From Maratus speciosus (Eukaryota > Arthropoda > Arachnida > Araneae > Salticidae), in assembly GCA_963932465.1 (NCBI GenBank), contig OZ010787.1, forward strand, positions 12,459,284-12,523,283: a DNA stretch of 64,000 bases, given 5' to 3'. Below, piece after piece: positions 13,205 through 24,391 of this stretch (the stretch's first letter is position 1; the number at the start of each line of letters is the position of its first letter). The translations under genes and the position numbers were made by a program. A model generated the notes under the pieces. The model was given only the letters and a program-made list of their open reading frames with translations. It was not told the DNA's origin and searched no databases.

Positions 13205-13210
13205 AAAAAA
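13205..13210 (-). terminator. T6, possible RNA polymerase III terminator
   Basis: On the minus strand six T residues directly follow the acceptor 3' strand of the left tRNA-like unit. This matches the short oligo-T that stops polymerase III. Confidence 0.5.
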
Positions 13211-13284
13211 GTACGGGCCAGGATTCGAATCAGGGATGTCTTGGCTGAAGTTGTCAATGCCTTACCAACTGAGCCCTCCCGAAC
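13211..13284 (-). ncRNA. tRNA-like unit, left arm (Lys-like anticodon position)
   Basis: On the minus strand the 5' GTTCGGG and 3' CCCGTAC can form a seven-pair acceptor stem with one T-T mismatch. The D-arm region and the T-loop (TTCGAAT) are in the expected order and spacing, for a length of about 74 nt. The anticodon stem is imperfect and its loop would place CTT, a lysine anticodon, at the anticodon. The T stem also has a mismatch. I read it as a degenerate, SINE-like tRNA derivative rather than a working tRNA gene. Confidence 0.5.
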
Positions 13285-13354
13285 GAATTTGAAGGACCAA
13301 TTCCGCCCAAAAGGTTCGTTAAAGGATAGTTGCGTAAATGAGTTCTCTAGATTC

Positions 13355-13428
13355 GTCCGAGATGGCTCAGTTGGTAGAGCATTGGTGGCTTTAGCCTAGA
13401 CATCCCTGGTTCGAATCCTGGCTCGGAC
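13355..13428 (+). ncRNA. tRNA-like unit, right arm (Lys-like anticodon position)
   Basis: GTCCGAG at 13355-13361 pairs perfectly with CTCGGAC at 13422-13428. The D arm (GCTC/GAGC stem, GG in the loop) and T loop (TTCGAAT) are well placed. The T stem CCTGG/CCTGG has a T-T mismatch, the anticodon stem has mismatches, and one extra base lies between acceptor and D stem. The presumed anticodon is CTT. It is closer to a canonical tRNA than its inverted partner but still looks like a tRNA-derived element. Confidence 0.5.
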
Positions 13429-13434
13429 TTTTTT
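13429..13434 (+). terminator. T6, possible RNA polymerase III terminator
   Basis: Six T residues directly after the acceptor 3' strand of the right tRNA-like unit, mirrored in the left unit. Confidence 0.5.
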
Positions 13435-13445
13435 CACCCACTTGA

Positions 13446-14631
13446 TCTGAAATTTACAACTGTTATAATCTAACATATTTACAAAAACTGCTTTTATAAT
13501 TTAATTTTTTATAATTCTTACGGGGTTAATCCTAGGCATAAATTTCGAAAAATTGATTTTATTTCAGGGGATTTATGAACCGAAGAGCCATTACATTATA
13601 GTGCTGGTATAGGTAATTCTATGTAAGTAAAAAAAAAAAAGAAAGAAAGAAAGAAGTATCGTATTGTACTTATAGCACGAAAATTTAAACTCTTTATTTA
13701 AATCGGTGACCACGATTACCCTAAAACTACATAATCGATTCAAATCTTATTTTGTTAGCTTTTTTTCATATATAATCATGTAGTGCCTGAACAAAGTATT
13801 TTTTATTTCTTTTTCGGTGGTTGTTGTTGTTATTATTTCAAAAAGCAGTCGTGTTTTTCTTTAAGGAAAAAAAAAATTCTCTTCAGACAGAATTTTTTTT
13901 TCCATAAATTCCTTCGTACAGCCTTGGATTAAACTTTATGATTAAAAAAAAGACCCATCAGAAGAGTGGCAATAACTTCAATATATATAATTTTTAATAA
14001 AATATATCAATTATCTTTAAGTGACAAACATTAAGTGACATAAAACAAAATCAAAGGCAAAGAAAAAAATTAATTGCTTAATGAAAAAGACATGAAACAA
14101 CACCATTTTGTCAGTCACTTGACTAAGTGTAACTCCTTACTTTTTGGGAGAGGAGAAAATCTCTCTAATATTGCGTTCAGATTAAGATAGTTGAGTCACT
14201 TAACTTGAAATTTTTTGAAGCGCACGTACCCGGAATCAATATTTCGACTTGGGCAAGTTTCTGAAACTCACTGAACTTTCGATACTCTCTTAACTATGAG
14301 TAGGCCTTCGGAACTCTTTTTCTTTCTTGAAAGTGTTCTTAAATTTCATGTTGAGTTCTACAAATAATTAATCATCTTTTTCGAATGATCCTTTGTATCG
14401 TTTATTTATTTAACACGCCTCAAAGAATAAAAACAATAATAAACTATGTATGGTTAGAAAGTGCAGTTACAAAATTAACATGAGTTAAGTCTCTTAAAAC
14501 TTTTGACAATGTGAACGGGTGAAGCCTAAATCTGGGTTGTCCGGTTCAAAAAAGTTAAGCTAAGTGACGTAACTTTCATAATGTGAACGTACAAGAGAAA
14601 CGTCCTGAGTTGAAAGTTGAAATTTAAATCA
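13446..14631. other. Gene-free stretch
   Basis: No supported gene. Short A/G-rich simple sequence (13628-13655) and several A and T runs are present. A segment around 14140-14620 is less A+T-rich but shows no extended frame. Confidence 0.45.
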
Positions 14632-14639
14632 ACTCTTCA

Positions 14640-15552
14640 CAGGCCCCGATCATGACTTAATTGGGGCCCTGGACAAAGATGAATTAGCGAAATCATTCGA
14701 ACCATTCGAACCATTGCAACATTATTCAAATAGAACTGATGGTCACTCATTTGTGTATGTGTATAATGCATAAACAATATTTTCGCACCTTGGATTTTAA
14801 ATAGAAGAAAATTCTTAGCTTCGTCAATTCTAAATTTAGTATACCTTAATTAATAAAAATACTCTTTTTTTCTTAGTATAGAACAAAACTCTTTTGTATT
14901 ACTTTAAGATGAATTTAATACCTTCAACTTATGGAAGAGTGTCAAATACTCTAACATGTAAATATGTGTTAACCAAGTTACTTTCTTTTACATCTTTTAA
15001 AGTTGTACTACACACAACATAATATCAAGTCAAATACAATCTACTTCACAAGTATACTTGTGAAATAATTTTACTTATACAATATTCTTACTTATACAAA
15101 AAACACTTTCTATAGAAAGTGTTTTTTCAATAAATCTAAAAAGATGGCAATTTTGGTTTTGTTTTTCATATTTAACCCAAGTTAAAAGAAAAAACATTGA
15201 ATACAAAAGAAAATTTATCTCGTGACAATTAGAACAGATTATTTTCAACCACTAATTTTACATATGATTTAAGTTCATTGTAATACAATCTATTAAAATC
15301 AAAATATTACTTCTTATTTAATTGTGGTTGAAATTAGCTTTGCGAAAGCATTGAGCTCTGCGAGTTCAAAATGAAATTTGTTTTCAGAAAATTTAGTAGA
15401 TTTTTTTACAAAATGAAATTTGTATTTGAAAATTTTCAGAGTTGGAATTGGGGGAAAAATATTTTATAAATTAAAATATGGATTTGGGGGCCCCTTGAGG
15501 TCCGGGGCCCTTGGGCAAAGTCCCGATTTGCCTATGCGATAATAAGGGCCTG
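14640..15552. mobile_element. hAT-like non-autonomous element with 8-bp target duplication
   Basis: It starts with CAGGCCCCGATCATGAC, ends with ...AATAAGGGCCTG, and is flanked on both sides by the octamer ACTCTTCA (14632-14639 and 15553-15560). Subterminal GGGGCCCTGGACAAAG at the left is echoed by GGGGCCCTTGGGCAAAG at the right. The end sequences relate it to the element at 7706-8357. The interior is A+T-rich and shows no transposase. A short hairpin (AAACACTTTCTATAGAAAGTGTTTT) lies at about 15100-15126. Confidence 0.85.
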
Positions 15553-15594
15553 ACTCTTCAAGTAACGATAGATAATTCTTAGATAGATCTTATA

Positions 15595-16015
15595 AAGTTG
15601 GAAATTGCACATCAAACGTGGCAAATGCGGTGCGTTCATACTATAACTAGTTTTATAAATATTTTTTGCACCGCATATTGTACTGAATATATATTTTATT
15701 GCACTTCAAAAGTGCATATCAATTTCATTCGGTTCGAAAGGCTGTAACATCATTAAAATGCACTTGAAATAATTTTTTTTTTTCCAATGGCCGTAATGTA
15801 ACGAAAAACTTTTGACTGTCCCTGTAATTAAACTATACATCCGATTTTCATAAAAATTGAAATGACTCGACAAAATTTTGCAACAATTATACGTTTAAAG
15901 TTTCAGACTATTCGGTTGGGTAGTTTTTGCTCTGTTATATGCGGACGGACGGACAGACAGACGGACGGAACGACGGCTATAGGTGCTAAGTATTTATATA
16001 ATTACGAGCGCACCT
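15595..16015 (-). repeat. Modular dispersed repeat, copy 1 (CGGACGGACAGACAG family)
   Basis: Landmarks are AACTAGTTTTATAAATATT, AATGGCCGTAATGTAACG, GACTGTCCCTGTAATTAAACT, TTCGGTTGGGTAGTTTTTGC, a GGAC/GACA simple-sequence stretch (15948-15970), and an end near TATATAATTACGAGCGC. The same blocks recur in the opposite orientation at 39482-39665 and 40760-41240, and in the same orientation at 44107-45062. I see no coding sequence; the class of element is not clear. Confidence 0.7.
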
Positions 16016-16455
16016 GAAAATGTTTACAGAAAATTTTGCTTTTCTAATGCATGTGAAGAGAAAAATTTATTTCTTTTCAAACAATTTGTTTGTAGAATTT
16101 GGGGGAAGTCAATCATTTCAACATTTGAAGAACATAATTACTTTGCACCTAAAAGGGTTAAAGCACCGTTTCTCAACATTGTCACAGTCCTTTAACTCAT
16201 TTTAACATAGATTTAGTGCGTTTTTCAAGCTATAACAATAACAATTTGTGTTTAGTGTAAATGTGGCATTATAAATCGATTGAAAAGAAGCAATATATAC
16301 AAGTTTATATTGAAATGTTCAAAGTTCGTATAAAATGAAATATATATAACCACTCAAAACATTTAACTTCAACGGTAATTTATAAAAACATAAACAAGGA
16401 AGTTTGGCGTAAACAGTTTTATTCTGCGGAATTCACTGTAGAAAAAAAAACGGAC

Positions 16456-16510
16456 TAAAATACGGAAATACTACTGGCAATCTAGACGCCAGTACTATTT
16501 CCGTATTTTA
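16456..16510. repeat. Hairpin of a TACGGAAATA-type MITE
   Basis: Arms 16456-16478 and 16488-16510 are complementary over 23 bp with one mismatch around a 9-nt loop. Flanking AAAACGGA and TTTCCGTTT blocks suggest this is the core of a small palindromic MITE. Confidence 0.6.
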
Positions 16511-16605
16511 ACAGAACGTTTTCCCGGTAAATTGCAGAAAAATTTCCGTTTAATTACAAAAAAACGGAAAATTTTCTCTAATAAATCAAACTCTGAGTTT
16601 AAGAG

Positions 16606-16793
16606 CTTTGTTCTAATCCCTCTCTTACAGTAGACTTTCATTCATTAACATTATCCTTTGTTCTAATCCCTCTCTTATAACAGACTTTCATTCATTCATC
16701 ATCCTCATTAACATTATCCTTTGTTCTAATTTCTCTCTAACAGTAGACTTTCATTCATTAACATTATCCTTTGTTCTAACCCCTCTACTATAG
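16606..16793. repeat. Four tandem copies of an about 50-bp unit
   Basis: The unit begins CTTTGTTCTAAT, continues CCCTCTCTTACAGTAGAC and ends CATTAACATTATC. Copies begin at 16606, 16656, 16719 and 16769; the second copy has about 13 extra bases. Confidence 0.8.
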
Positions 16794-18760
16794 CATGCCG
16801 CGTGGACGTCAGTCTGTCTCGACTCCACCCACCTGTGCATCACTTTCTTATCTCCCCCTACCTGTCAATCACTCAACTCCGCCCACCTGTCACTCATCCT
16901 TGCTCCCTGCTCTTGGCTCCTGCTGGGGCAGAACCCCCATTTTCCTTCTACTCCCCTATGTTGGAATTTCTGAAAATTTTTTACAGATTTACACCATTAC
17001 AATTCATCATCTTTTTAAAAAATATAAAAATTAATAAATTGTGTATCAATACATTATACTGACATTATACATAATAAATCTAGATCAACTATTAATTTAA
17101 CTAATCATTAATGAATTTTTTCTACTTTAACAAACTTATATCCTAATCACCAATATATGAAGTATTAAAAAATTAAAACATTCAAAATTGGCAAATGAAC
17201 ATCAAAAAGAAAATCAACAGGAAGGCGAATTCATGAAAAGAACAAGTCAATAAAGAAATATATGTAGGAAATCATAAATATTTGAAATATTTTCTAAAAC
17301 AATTTGTAACTAAAACAATTTAACCAATGAAAAAAGATCTTAAATAATGAATCATTGTCAGCATCAACAAATCCTTTGCACGGAATGTATAATCTCAAAA
17401 TTGAAAATTCATTAATTCAAAAAGAAAAACTACAAAATGAACTTAAAATGAGAGAACAATTATGAATAAATTGGAACTAATGATTCGTAACTCGTTTTCA
17501 AGGGCCATATATGCTTATTTCCTCCACTGCCCGATTAACCACTAAAATAAAAAAATGAAAGAAATATACAGTTAATCAATATGTAAGACCCGGACAGAAC
17601 AATGTCACGCACAATTGAAATAAAAATGAAACATGTGAATTAAAAACTTACTCAGCAACAGAATCATTCAATTTTATAAGTACCATATTTGAATCGTAAT
17701 TATGCATTCCCAAATCACAACAGAAACCCCGCCACATTAATGGGTTACAGTTAAAAACGAATTCTTACCGTTTAAAATCATCACACCAAGTAAATAATAT
17801 TATTCATAATATAAATATAGTAATTATAAATTATCGTAATTAATCTAAACATTATAAATTATTTTATATGCTAATTAAAGGATCTCGGAGTAAATCCGTT
17901 ACAAAATAGGGCTGAAGAAATAGAGTTATTAAATTGAGAGGTAGAAGTGACGAAAATTATATAAGTTGGCAACACAAGACTTTAATAGAATGGAATGTGA
18001 ATAATTTTATAGTGCTGCCCTCTATTGATGATTCTTCATGTTATAAACTAGTTTAAATTAATATTAAGTAGAAATATATAGTGCTGCCATCTGTCCTATA
18101 TTATTGAAATTAAGTATAGAGAATTATAATGCAATTTTGCAAATCTTAAATCCAGATTTATTCTCATTAAAAACAACAACAAAAAAAAATACAGCACAAC
18201 ATTTAATCTGCAAATTCGAATATCGATGACAACGACACTATCCGTCCCTTTATAAATTTAATGTTTAATTTTTTAATTCTTTTTTCTTTTCTTTCCTTTT
18301 CTTATGGGCGGGATACAACTAAATATAACATTTTTACATGTTTATAAATACATATATCATATACAGTATTAGAATCCGCTACTTATAAATTACAATATAT
18401 AGATGTAAATTAATATAATTTAAAATGGTTTTATGCATTATTAAGGATTGCTTATTCATCTCAACCAACATAAACTTTGAAACTAATTATTACAATGTAC
18501 CTTTCCATTTTTAATAATATTTTTATTAAATCAATGCGTATAAATATCCAGACAACGCCTCCCTCCTCCATAATTTAACATCTACCCACCCAGCCAACCT
18601 ATTAAAAATTTACATATTTTGTATTTTTAATTTTTTATGATTATTTTTTAATTTTTTAATTTTTTATACATTTTTTAAATATGCAAAATGTTAATTGTAA
18701 CATACAATTTACTTCCCTACTATCCGTTGTTTAGATCATTAATAAACTAATTGTAGATTA
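16794..18760. other. Gene-free A+T-rich stretch
   Basis: No supported gene. A C-rich patch at 16796-16960 stays open in two plus-strand frames but has no recognisable domain. A short motif TAGTGCTGCC(C/A)TCT occurs twice (18010 and 18080). Confidence 0.45.
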
Positions 18761-18766
18761 AAGAAT

Positions 18767-18974
18767 ATATGAATTTCTTAGGAAAACCATGATTTAATGC
18801 ATCAAATATTAATTGTTTAATATTTTTATTAATAAGATGTGAGGAACATAAACTCTTGATTATTGCAGATTTAAAAATATATGAATTTCTTAGGAAAACC
18901 ATGATTTAATGCATCAAATATTAATTGTTTAATATTTTTATTAATAAGATGTGAGGAACATAAACTCTTGATTC
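18767..18974. repeat. Tandem duplication, 112-bp period
   Basis: The block starting ATATGAATTTCTTAGGAAAA (18767) recurs essentially unchanged at 18879, over about 96 bp of the 112-bp period. Only the second copy is joined to the reverse-transcriptase frame upstream on the minus strand, so the C-terminal coding end has been duplicated downstream of itself. Confidence 0.85.
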
Positions 18975-19950
18975 TATACAAATGATTAAGGAGTATATTA
19001 CGGTAAACTGAAATATGTAGACAGGATTTAAAATGAGTAAATGTATTAAATTTGAATTGAAAATCTTTACGTTTGTCATAAAGACCAGTTATCGTTTTGT
19101 TTTCTGCGATTTTAATTTTTAGGTCTAAAAAGTTAATAGTATTGTTTGTTAAAAGGTTTTCTGTCAATTCTAAATTAGCTGGATAATCTACAGGAAATTG
19201 AGAAGTATTTGATTGGTTAGTGTCAATTAAAATTATGTCATCAATGTAACGATACATAACAATACTTTCATTACAAAAATTACGTTCACATTGATATAAA
19301 TATAAATCTGACAACAGACTGGACATACATCCGCCTTGTGGCATTCCGATTATTTGTATATAAATAATATTATCTTGTAAAATGTAGTTATTGTATATTA
19401 TGAAATTAGTTAAAGTGCGAAAATAGTTTGTATCCATATATGTAGGAAGAGTTAATTGATTTTTATATGTTTTAAATAGTGTATTAATTATATTTTGCAG
19501 GTCTAGAAGATTTATATTATTAAATAGATCTCTGAAATGTCCGTATATTTTTTACACATTTAAGGACTTTTAGTACACTAACCAGTTGATAACTATTTTT
19601 TATACAATGTGTATTATCTATTGCTGTTGTAAGTTTATAAATTTCACTAAGAATTTTTAATAAAATATTGTTAGCATAATTATTATATGTATTACATCCA
19701 ATTGTAACTGTTCTAAATTTAATTGGTGTCTTATGAAATTTAGGAATAAGCACTAAATAAGGATAGTTAAATTTTGTAGGTATAATATTTAGTAGTTTAT
19801 AATAACCATTAATTTTACGATTGTTTAGTGTTATATCATCATTAGTTTTTTGGAAAGACTTATTTGATGAATACAAGATGTGAGAAGATGGTGATAATAC
19901 GATTTGCAGATGATGGCATAGTTATTTGGGGATTTGTCTATATATGTGAT
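18872..19950 (-). pseudogene. Reverse-transcriptase remnant without visible endonuclease
   Basis: On the minus strand a fragment near 19920-19945 reads like the DK-x-NN-x(3)-CK block that precedes the fingers domain. The frame at 19520-19876 has the P-K-x-H-K-x-P-x-K-x-R fingers motif. The frame at 18872-19437 has motif B (GMPQGG, residues 31-36), the catalytic YIDD (64-67), an NFLDL motif after the palm and a YDKR motif. These pieces are in order but in different frames, so the gene is broken. The motif set resembles a lineage of Penelope-related or otherwise endonuclease-less reverse transcriptases; no GIY-YIG domain follows before the stop. Base composition is extremely A+T-rich. Confidence 0.75.
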
Positions 19951-20261
19951 TACATAGTTTAGCTGTTTTTTTTTAAATTATTAATTTGTTGAAAAATATG
20001 TTTAGATATATATTTATCACTTTTTTATGGACACGCATAAATTCCATAATTCTACACAAATCTCTTCTAAACTGATGCATAAAATCACCGAAAACCGAAA
20101 AACCCTCGTAACTTCTTAATTATAAAACATATTAAATCAGTATAAAGTTATTATTGCTTCTAGGAAAAAGGCCGAAAATTTAAGTATCACAGATATTTGA
20201 TAAAATTAAAAATGGGCTCAAGTGGCGAAAAAAATAGGGTTTTAGGGAAAAAAATTTCATA

Positions 20262-20590
20262 ATTTCGTCAATTCTTATGATATCAAATTTACTTAAACTT
20301 ATTATAAATCTTCTTCATGTTATCTACAATTTTTATACTGACAAGTTTTTGATAAGACCAACTCTTACCGAAAAAAAAATAAATAAAAATTAAAAACGAA
20401 AAAAAAGGGGGGGGGGGGCAGTTGATGAAGAAACAAATTCTTAAATTCGTCAATTCACAAGATATCCAATCCGCTTAAATTTATTATACATCTTCTGAAT
20501 ATTATCAACAACTCTCATATTGATAAGTTTTTGATAGGACCAAATCTTACATAGAAAAACAAATTAAACAAAAATAGGAGTTGACGAAAA
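20262..20590. repeat. Two tandem copies of an about 190-bp unit
   Basis: Landmarks TTCGTCAATTC, GATATC, TTATTATA, ATCTTCT, ATTATC and TTGATAAG(T) with GACCAA appear in the same order from 20262 and again from 20450, separated by a G12 run at about 20407-20418. No coding evidence. Confidence 0.6.
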
Positions 20591-20599
20591 AATTATCGT

Positions 20600-21330
20600 A
20601 TTAAGGGTGTACTCAAATCCAAACGACTTATTTTCTGACTCATTTTTAAATTCATTTTTGCTCTCAAGCGCATCCAATTGGCAGGTTCTCTCATTCAGAA
20701 ACTATATAATGTGCAGTATGGGTCGATTTTTTTATAAAGGCAGAATATATTTCGGAAAATGCTGTCAAAGTGGATATTTTGAACTGAATTTCCCGAAGTG
20801 ATTGTGCTGGAAACGAAAAAAAAATGGTCGTATTGAGAAAATAATTGTTTGTAAATCAAGTTCTAATTAATTGAACGAAAAATAAAAACACAGGTCGTTT
20901 ATAAATCTGTTCAAAAAATCGCGTCAGTAAGTTTCATGTTTTTTCTTTTAAAAACGTGTCAGAAAATTTTGAGTTGTTGAGCGTGGAAAAATAATTTTTT
21001 GAATACCGCCTTAATATGATTCTGATGAAACCAGCTCTTACAGAAAAATGAAATTAAAAATTCGTCAAAAGCGGCCAGATAAAATTGTTAAACTGGGTTT
21101 ATCCCTAATCTAGATTTAATTTTTGTTGATGAAATTAGTACTTAACTTCGAAATCTATCTCCGCCTGTAGGCCGAGCCGGAAATGATTTTTGGTTTTAAT
21201 CGCTCACCAGAAGGCGTAGAAAATTAATCTATATTTCTATTGGGATCAAGAAGCACGGTACTGGAAGTGTTTAAATATATGTGTTATTCCAACTATAGCT
21301 ATGAACATGGGGAATTGTTGCGGGATACTT
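20600..21330. other. Gene-free stretch
   Basis: No supported gene; short open frames only. Confidence 0.4.
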
Positions 21331-22214
21331 TTTAACACTTCCAACAAAGTTGAAAAGTGTTTATGAATTCGCTTTGTGTGTCCGTTTGTTCGTCTGTCTA
21401 CGCTCTAACTCGCATAAATATACTCGGATTTCCATGCAATTGAAATAAGTTAATGATGCTTACCATGACATGTTCGGTATTGTATATGAAATGTGCAACA
21501 TTAACAGTTCATTTACAAGGGCACTCAAAAGAATTCCATTACATTAGGGTATATATACCCTAGAATGTAATGGAATTCTTTCCAATATTGGGAAAAATCG
21601 TTTGCAGAGTATTTTGATGACATTACGCTATTTAAAATGTTTTGACATTGTTATAAATCACTGAATTTTACTACAAGGTGATTACGATAGAATAGAGCAT
21701 TCATAGCATTTGTCGTTCAGCTACAGGGACACACAAAAGTAATTGGCTACAATACTGTCTTTGAGCAATAATGGCTGGAAGTGAGTTTTCAATTTCGGTA
21801 TGCGCTTTTAAATTTAACTAATTTTTTACATATTTATCGCTGAGTATAAATTCTATACCTCGTATACAGAGCTGAACAAAAGAGTTCACGTACCATTCTC
21901 CTTATTAATTGAAATTGCTGAAGAGGAATTTTCAACTGAGGTATGTATTTCTTTACTGAACTAAATTTTTGCATACGCGAAGTTAATAGATACAAATCTA
22001 TACATCATATACGAGGGTGTATCAATAAGTTTTTGCTCTCACATAGAAATAATTGAGTGAAACTTATGAAGTTGCTGCATTGTATTAGTGCTTTTCTATA
22101 TAATCACCGTGCACGGTGACTATATGCATGCACACAGGGCTCGAAATGAAAAAATCCACGAACCGGAACGCTATTTCAAAATTATTGTCAACTTTTTTTT
22201 TTTTTTTCTAAGTA

Positions 22215-24011
22215 TGGTAAAATCTCGATTATCCTAGTCAAAAAAAAATTATGGCCATTTCCCCCCTCCATTCTGACCAGAAAATCAGAGTTTTAGCTTT
22301 TTACGACTGCTCTTTCATCTTCACCTAACATTTCAATTATAATGGCTGTTTTATAATAATGGAAGCTATCAGTCCATCAGAAGGAAATGATCCATTCCAA
22401 AGGTATAAAGTTCGATTGAAAAAACTATTTAACACTTTGAGCAGAAAAAAGAGGCTTCTCCTGCAATTTTCATGACACTAATAGAATCATATAGCTGCCA
22501 ATTTGTACGGTTTTGTTACCTCTAAAATTGAATACAAATTTTTGTCATATTTAATCGTTGACAATTGTTAGATTTTGGAGATTGTATTAGGCAAAATTTA
22601 TTGGTAAGTTTTACAGGTAAGAAAAAAAATCTTGAAAATTGGTAGCTATGCAGTAGCGTAATACTGCAGGGGGGGGGGGGGAATTGAAGCAAAATTGACA
22701 TTTAACAAACAAAAAACTATCGAGGGCTTTTCAAATAAACAATTTCATTCACCGTATTTCTTAAAAGTAACGGAAATGTACAGTCGCGGGAAAAAAAAGT
22801 AAACACCCCTACTAACTCCTCAACAAATTATCGTAGAAGAAAGTTACTGGTACCGAACGATTGGAAATAAAGTCTACTTTTAAATGATGTATATAAAATT
22901 TGCTTAGGGGGCCATCTACATATTAAAACGAACCATAACTTTGTTTTTTTTCAATAGCAGTACACAATTCTGACAGCATAAATGAACTCTACCCCTTCAA
23001 TTAGTCTAAAAACAAATTTTTATGCAATTCGTACCATAAGTTTCCGAGAAATTATTTATTTTAAAACGAGCGTATTTTAAGGGCTGTATCAAAATTGAAG
23101 TTCGGTACTCGATTGTTAACCGAGAGAGCCCCCTTCTTGATCAAGGCACCTTAAGCAGTCAATTAAGCCTGTTAGATTACAGGATAGCATAAGAAATTTC
23201 AAAATATTTAGTCACTTCTATCATAGACGGCCCCTTAAACCATCATTTTGCCGTTTTTTAAGCATAATTTGAAAACTACTTGGAAGAAAAATGTGAAATT
23301 TTGGATTTCCATAAAGCAGGACTTAATAAAACTGAATCCATCAGAAAAATTGTAGGTTGCAATTCATATTTTTTTTAATATTAATTTCATAATTCATATC
23401 AGAAAATTATAAAAATTGCAAATTCAACGTTGTTGTTTGCAACGTTGTTGTTTGGGTATATTAGTATTATTGCTACACAAAAAATTAGAACATTAGGATC
23501 ATAATTTCAAAAGTTATAAATAAAAATATGAAACTGTAATTTAACATTAGAAGCACTCAATTTTGAATGTTTATAATTCAAAAACTTATCATTCAAATGA
23601 CTTGAAATTCGGTGTCTAGGCATAGTTTGAACCAAAGATTTGAAATATCCCGTTAAAATTGGGTATTGCCATTGAAAAAAATGAAGTTTGTATTCGTTTT
23701 AATAGATGGCTCCCCTAAGCAAATTTTATATACATAATTTAAAAGTAGACTTTATTTCCAATCGTTCGGTACCAGTAACTTTCGTCTACGATAATTTGTT
23801 GAGGAGTTAGTAGGGGGTGTTTACTTTTTTTTTCCACGACTGTACATCAAAGATATGTTACTAGTATACCATAAAAATGAATGAATTAAGTGAAAAATTT
23901 TATTTCATCTCCTTAGTTGGTGACGATTTGTGTAAATCCGGTTTATGCGAGTTTTTTACTTATCCGAGGTGAGCTTGGCCCACATTAACTCGGATAATCG
24001 GGACTTTACTA
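22215..24011. mobile_element. Pogo-like element with GTAAARTCYCGATTATCC ends
   Basis: The left end TGGTAAAATCTCGATTATCC and the right end in reverse TAGTAAAGTCCCGATTATCC form about 20-bp TIRs, flanked by TA at 22213-22214 and 24012-24013. Its left part matches the fragment at 549-691. A second TIR element (22781-23842) is inserted inside. Without that insert it is about 735 bp, so it is non-autonomous. Confidence 0.75.
22781..23842. mobile_element. TIR element with about 180-bp inverted arms
   Basis: The left end CAGTCGCGGGAAAAAAAAGT and the right end in reverse CAGTCGTGGAAAAAAAAAGT begin inverted arms of about 180 bp (22781-22962, 23665-23842). These share the blocks CTAACTCCTCAACAAATTAT and AAAGTAGACTTTA(T)TTCCAA. 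TA flanks both ends (22779-22780, 23843-23844). The interior is A+T-rich and non-coding. It lies within the pogo-like element. Confidence 0.8.
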
Positions 24012-24117
24012 TATAGCAAATTTATATTTAACCGTAGAAAAAAACAATTTTAAAAAATGCATCCAAGATTCTAATGTAATGTATATGTATGAAACTGCAA
24101 TAATATTTTTTAATAAT

Positions 24118-24205
24118 TCCACGAACCGGAACAATATTTTCCATATTTTCACGAACCGGAACAATATTTGTCACAATTTCACGAACCGGAACATCGTTCT
24201 GGTTT
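24118..24205. repeat. Short tandem repeat with CACGAACCGGAACA core
   Basis: The core CACGAACCGGAACA occurs at 24119, 24151 and 24180 with spacers containing ATATTTT or TCACAATTT. A related single copy lies at about 22154 on the other side of the pogo-like insertion, showing that the array was part of the 22012-31173 element before that insertion. Confidence 0.7.
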
Positions 24206-24225
24206 GCTCCGGTACATTTCGAGCT

Positions 24226-24285
24226 CTGCATGCACAGTACTGTGCATACTGTGCGTGCAGTTACTGTGCATGCACAGTAACACAA
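24226..24285. repeat. Cluster of GCATGC/GTGCAC palindromes
   Basis: TGCATGCACAGT, ACTGTGCATACTGTGC and GTGCATGCACAGTAAC overlap here, giving several mutually complementary 10-12-bp words able to form alternative hairpins. It lies in the left arm of the 22012-31173 element. Confidence 0.6.
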
Positions 24286-24391
24286 TTGTGCAACCTGTAT
24301 TTCAAAGAGAGAGGAAAGGATGCATTCCAGGAGGCGCGATAGTAGACTCAGAGAGGCTTTTTTCTGACTTTTACCGACCCCCACACGTGAC

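Larger units (their letters stand above)
13195..13445. repeat. Inverted pair of tRNA-like units (foldback)
   Basis: Arms of about 95-100 bp (13195-13290 and 13350-13445) are inverted copies around a spacer of about 60 bp. Each arm holds one tRNA-like sequence directed outward, with an A-box region (GGCTCAGTTGGTA), a B-box region (TTCGAATCC), and a T6 run directly after the acceptor 3' strand. Homology continues about 12 bp beyond the T6 (CAC-CACTTG). This is either a foldback of a tRNA-derived SINE or a duplicated tRNA pseudogene. Confidence 0.75.

Noticed and set aside
13355..13428. Functional tRNA-Lys gene
   Set aside because: Mismatches in the anticodon and T stems, one extra base before the D stem, and an inverted degenerate partner argue for a tRNA-derived repeat.
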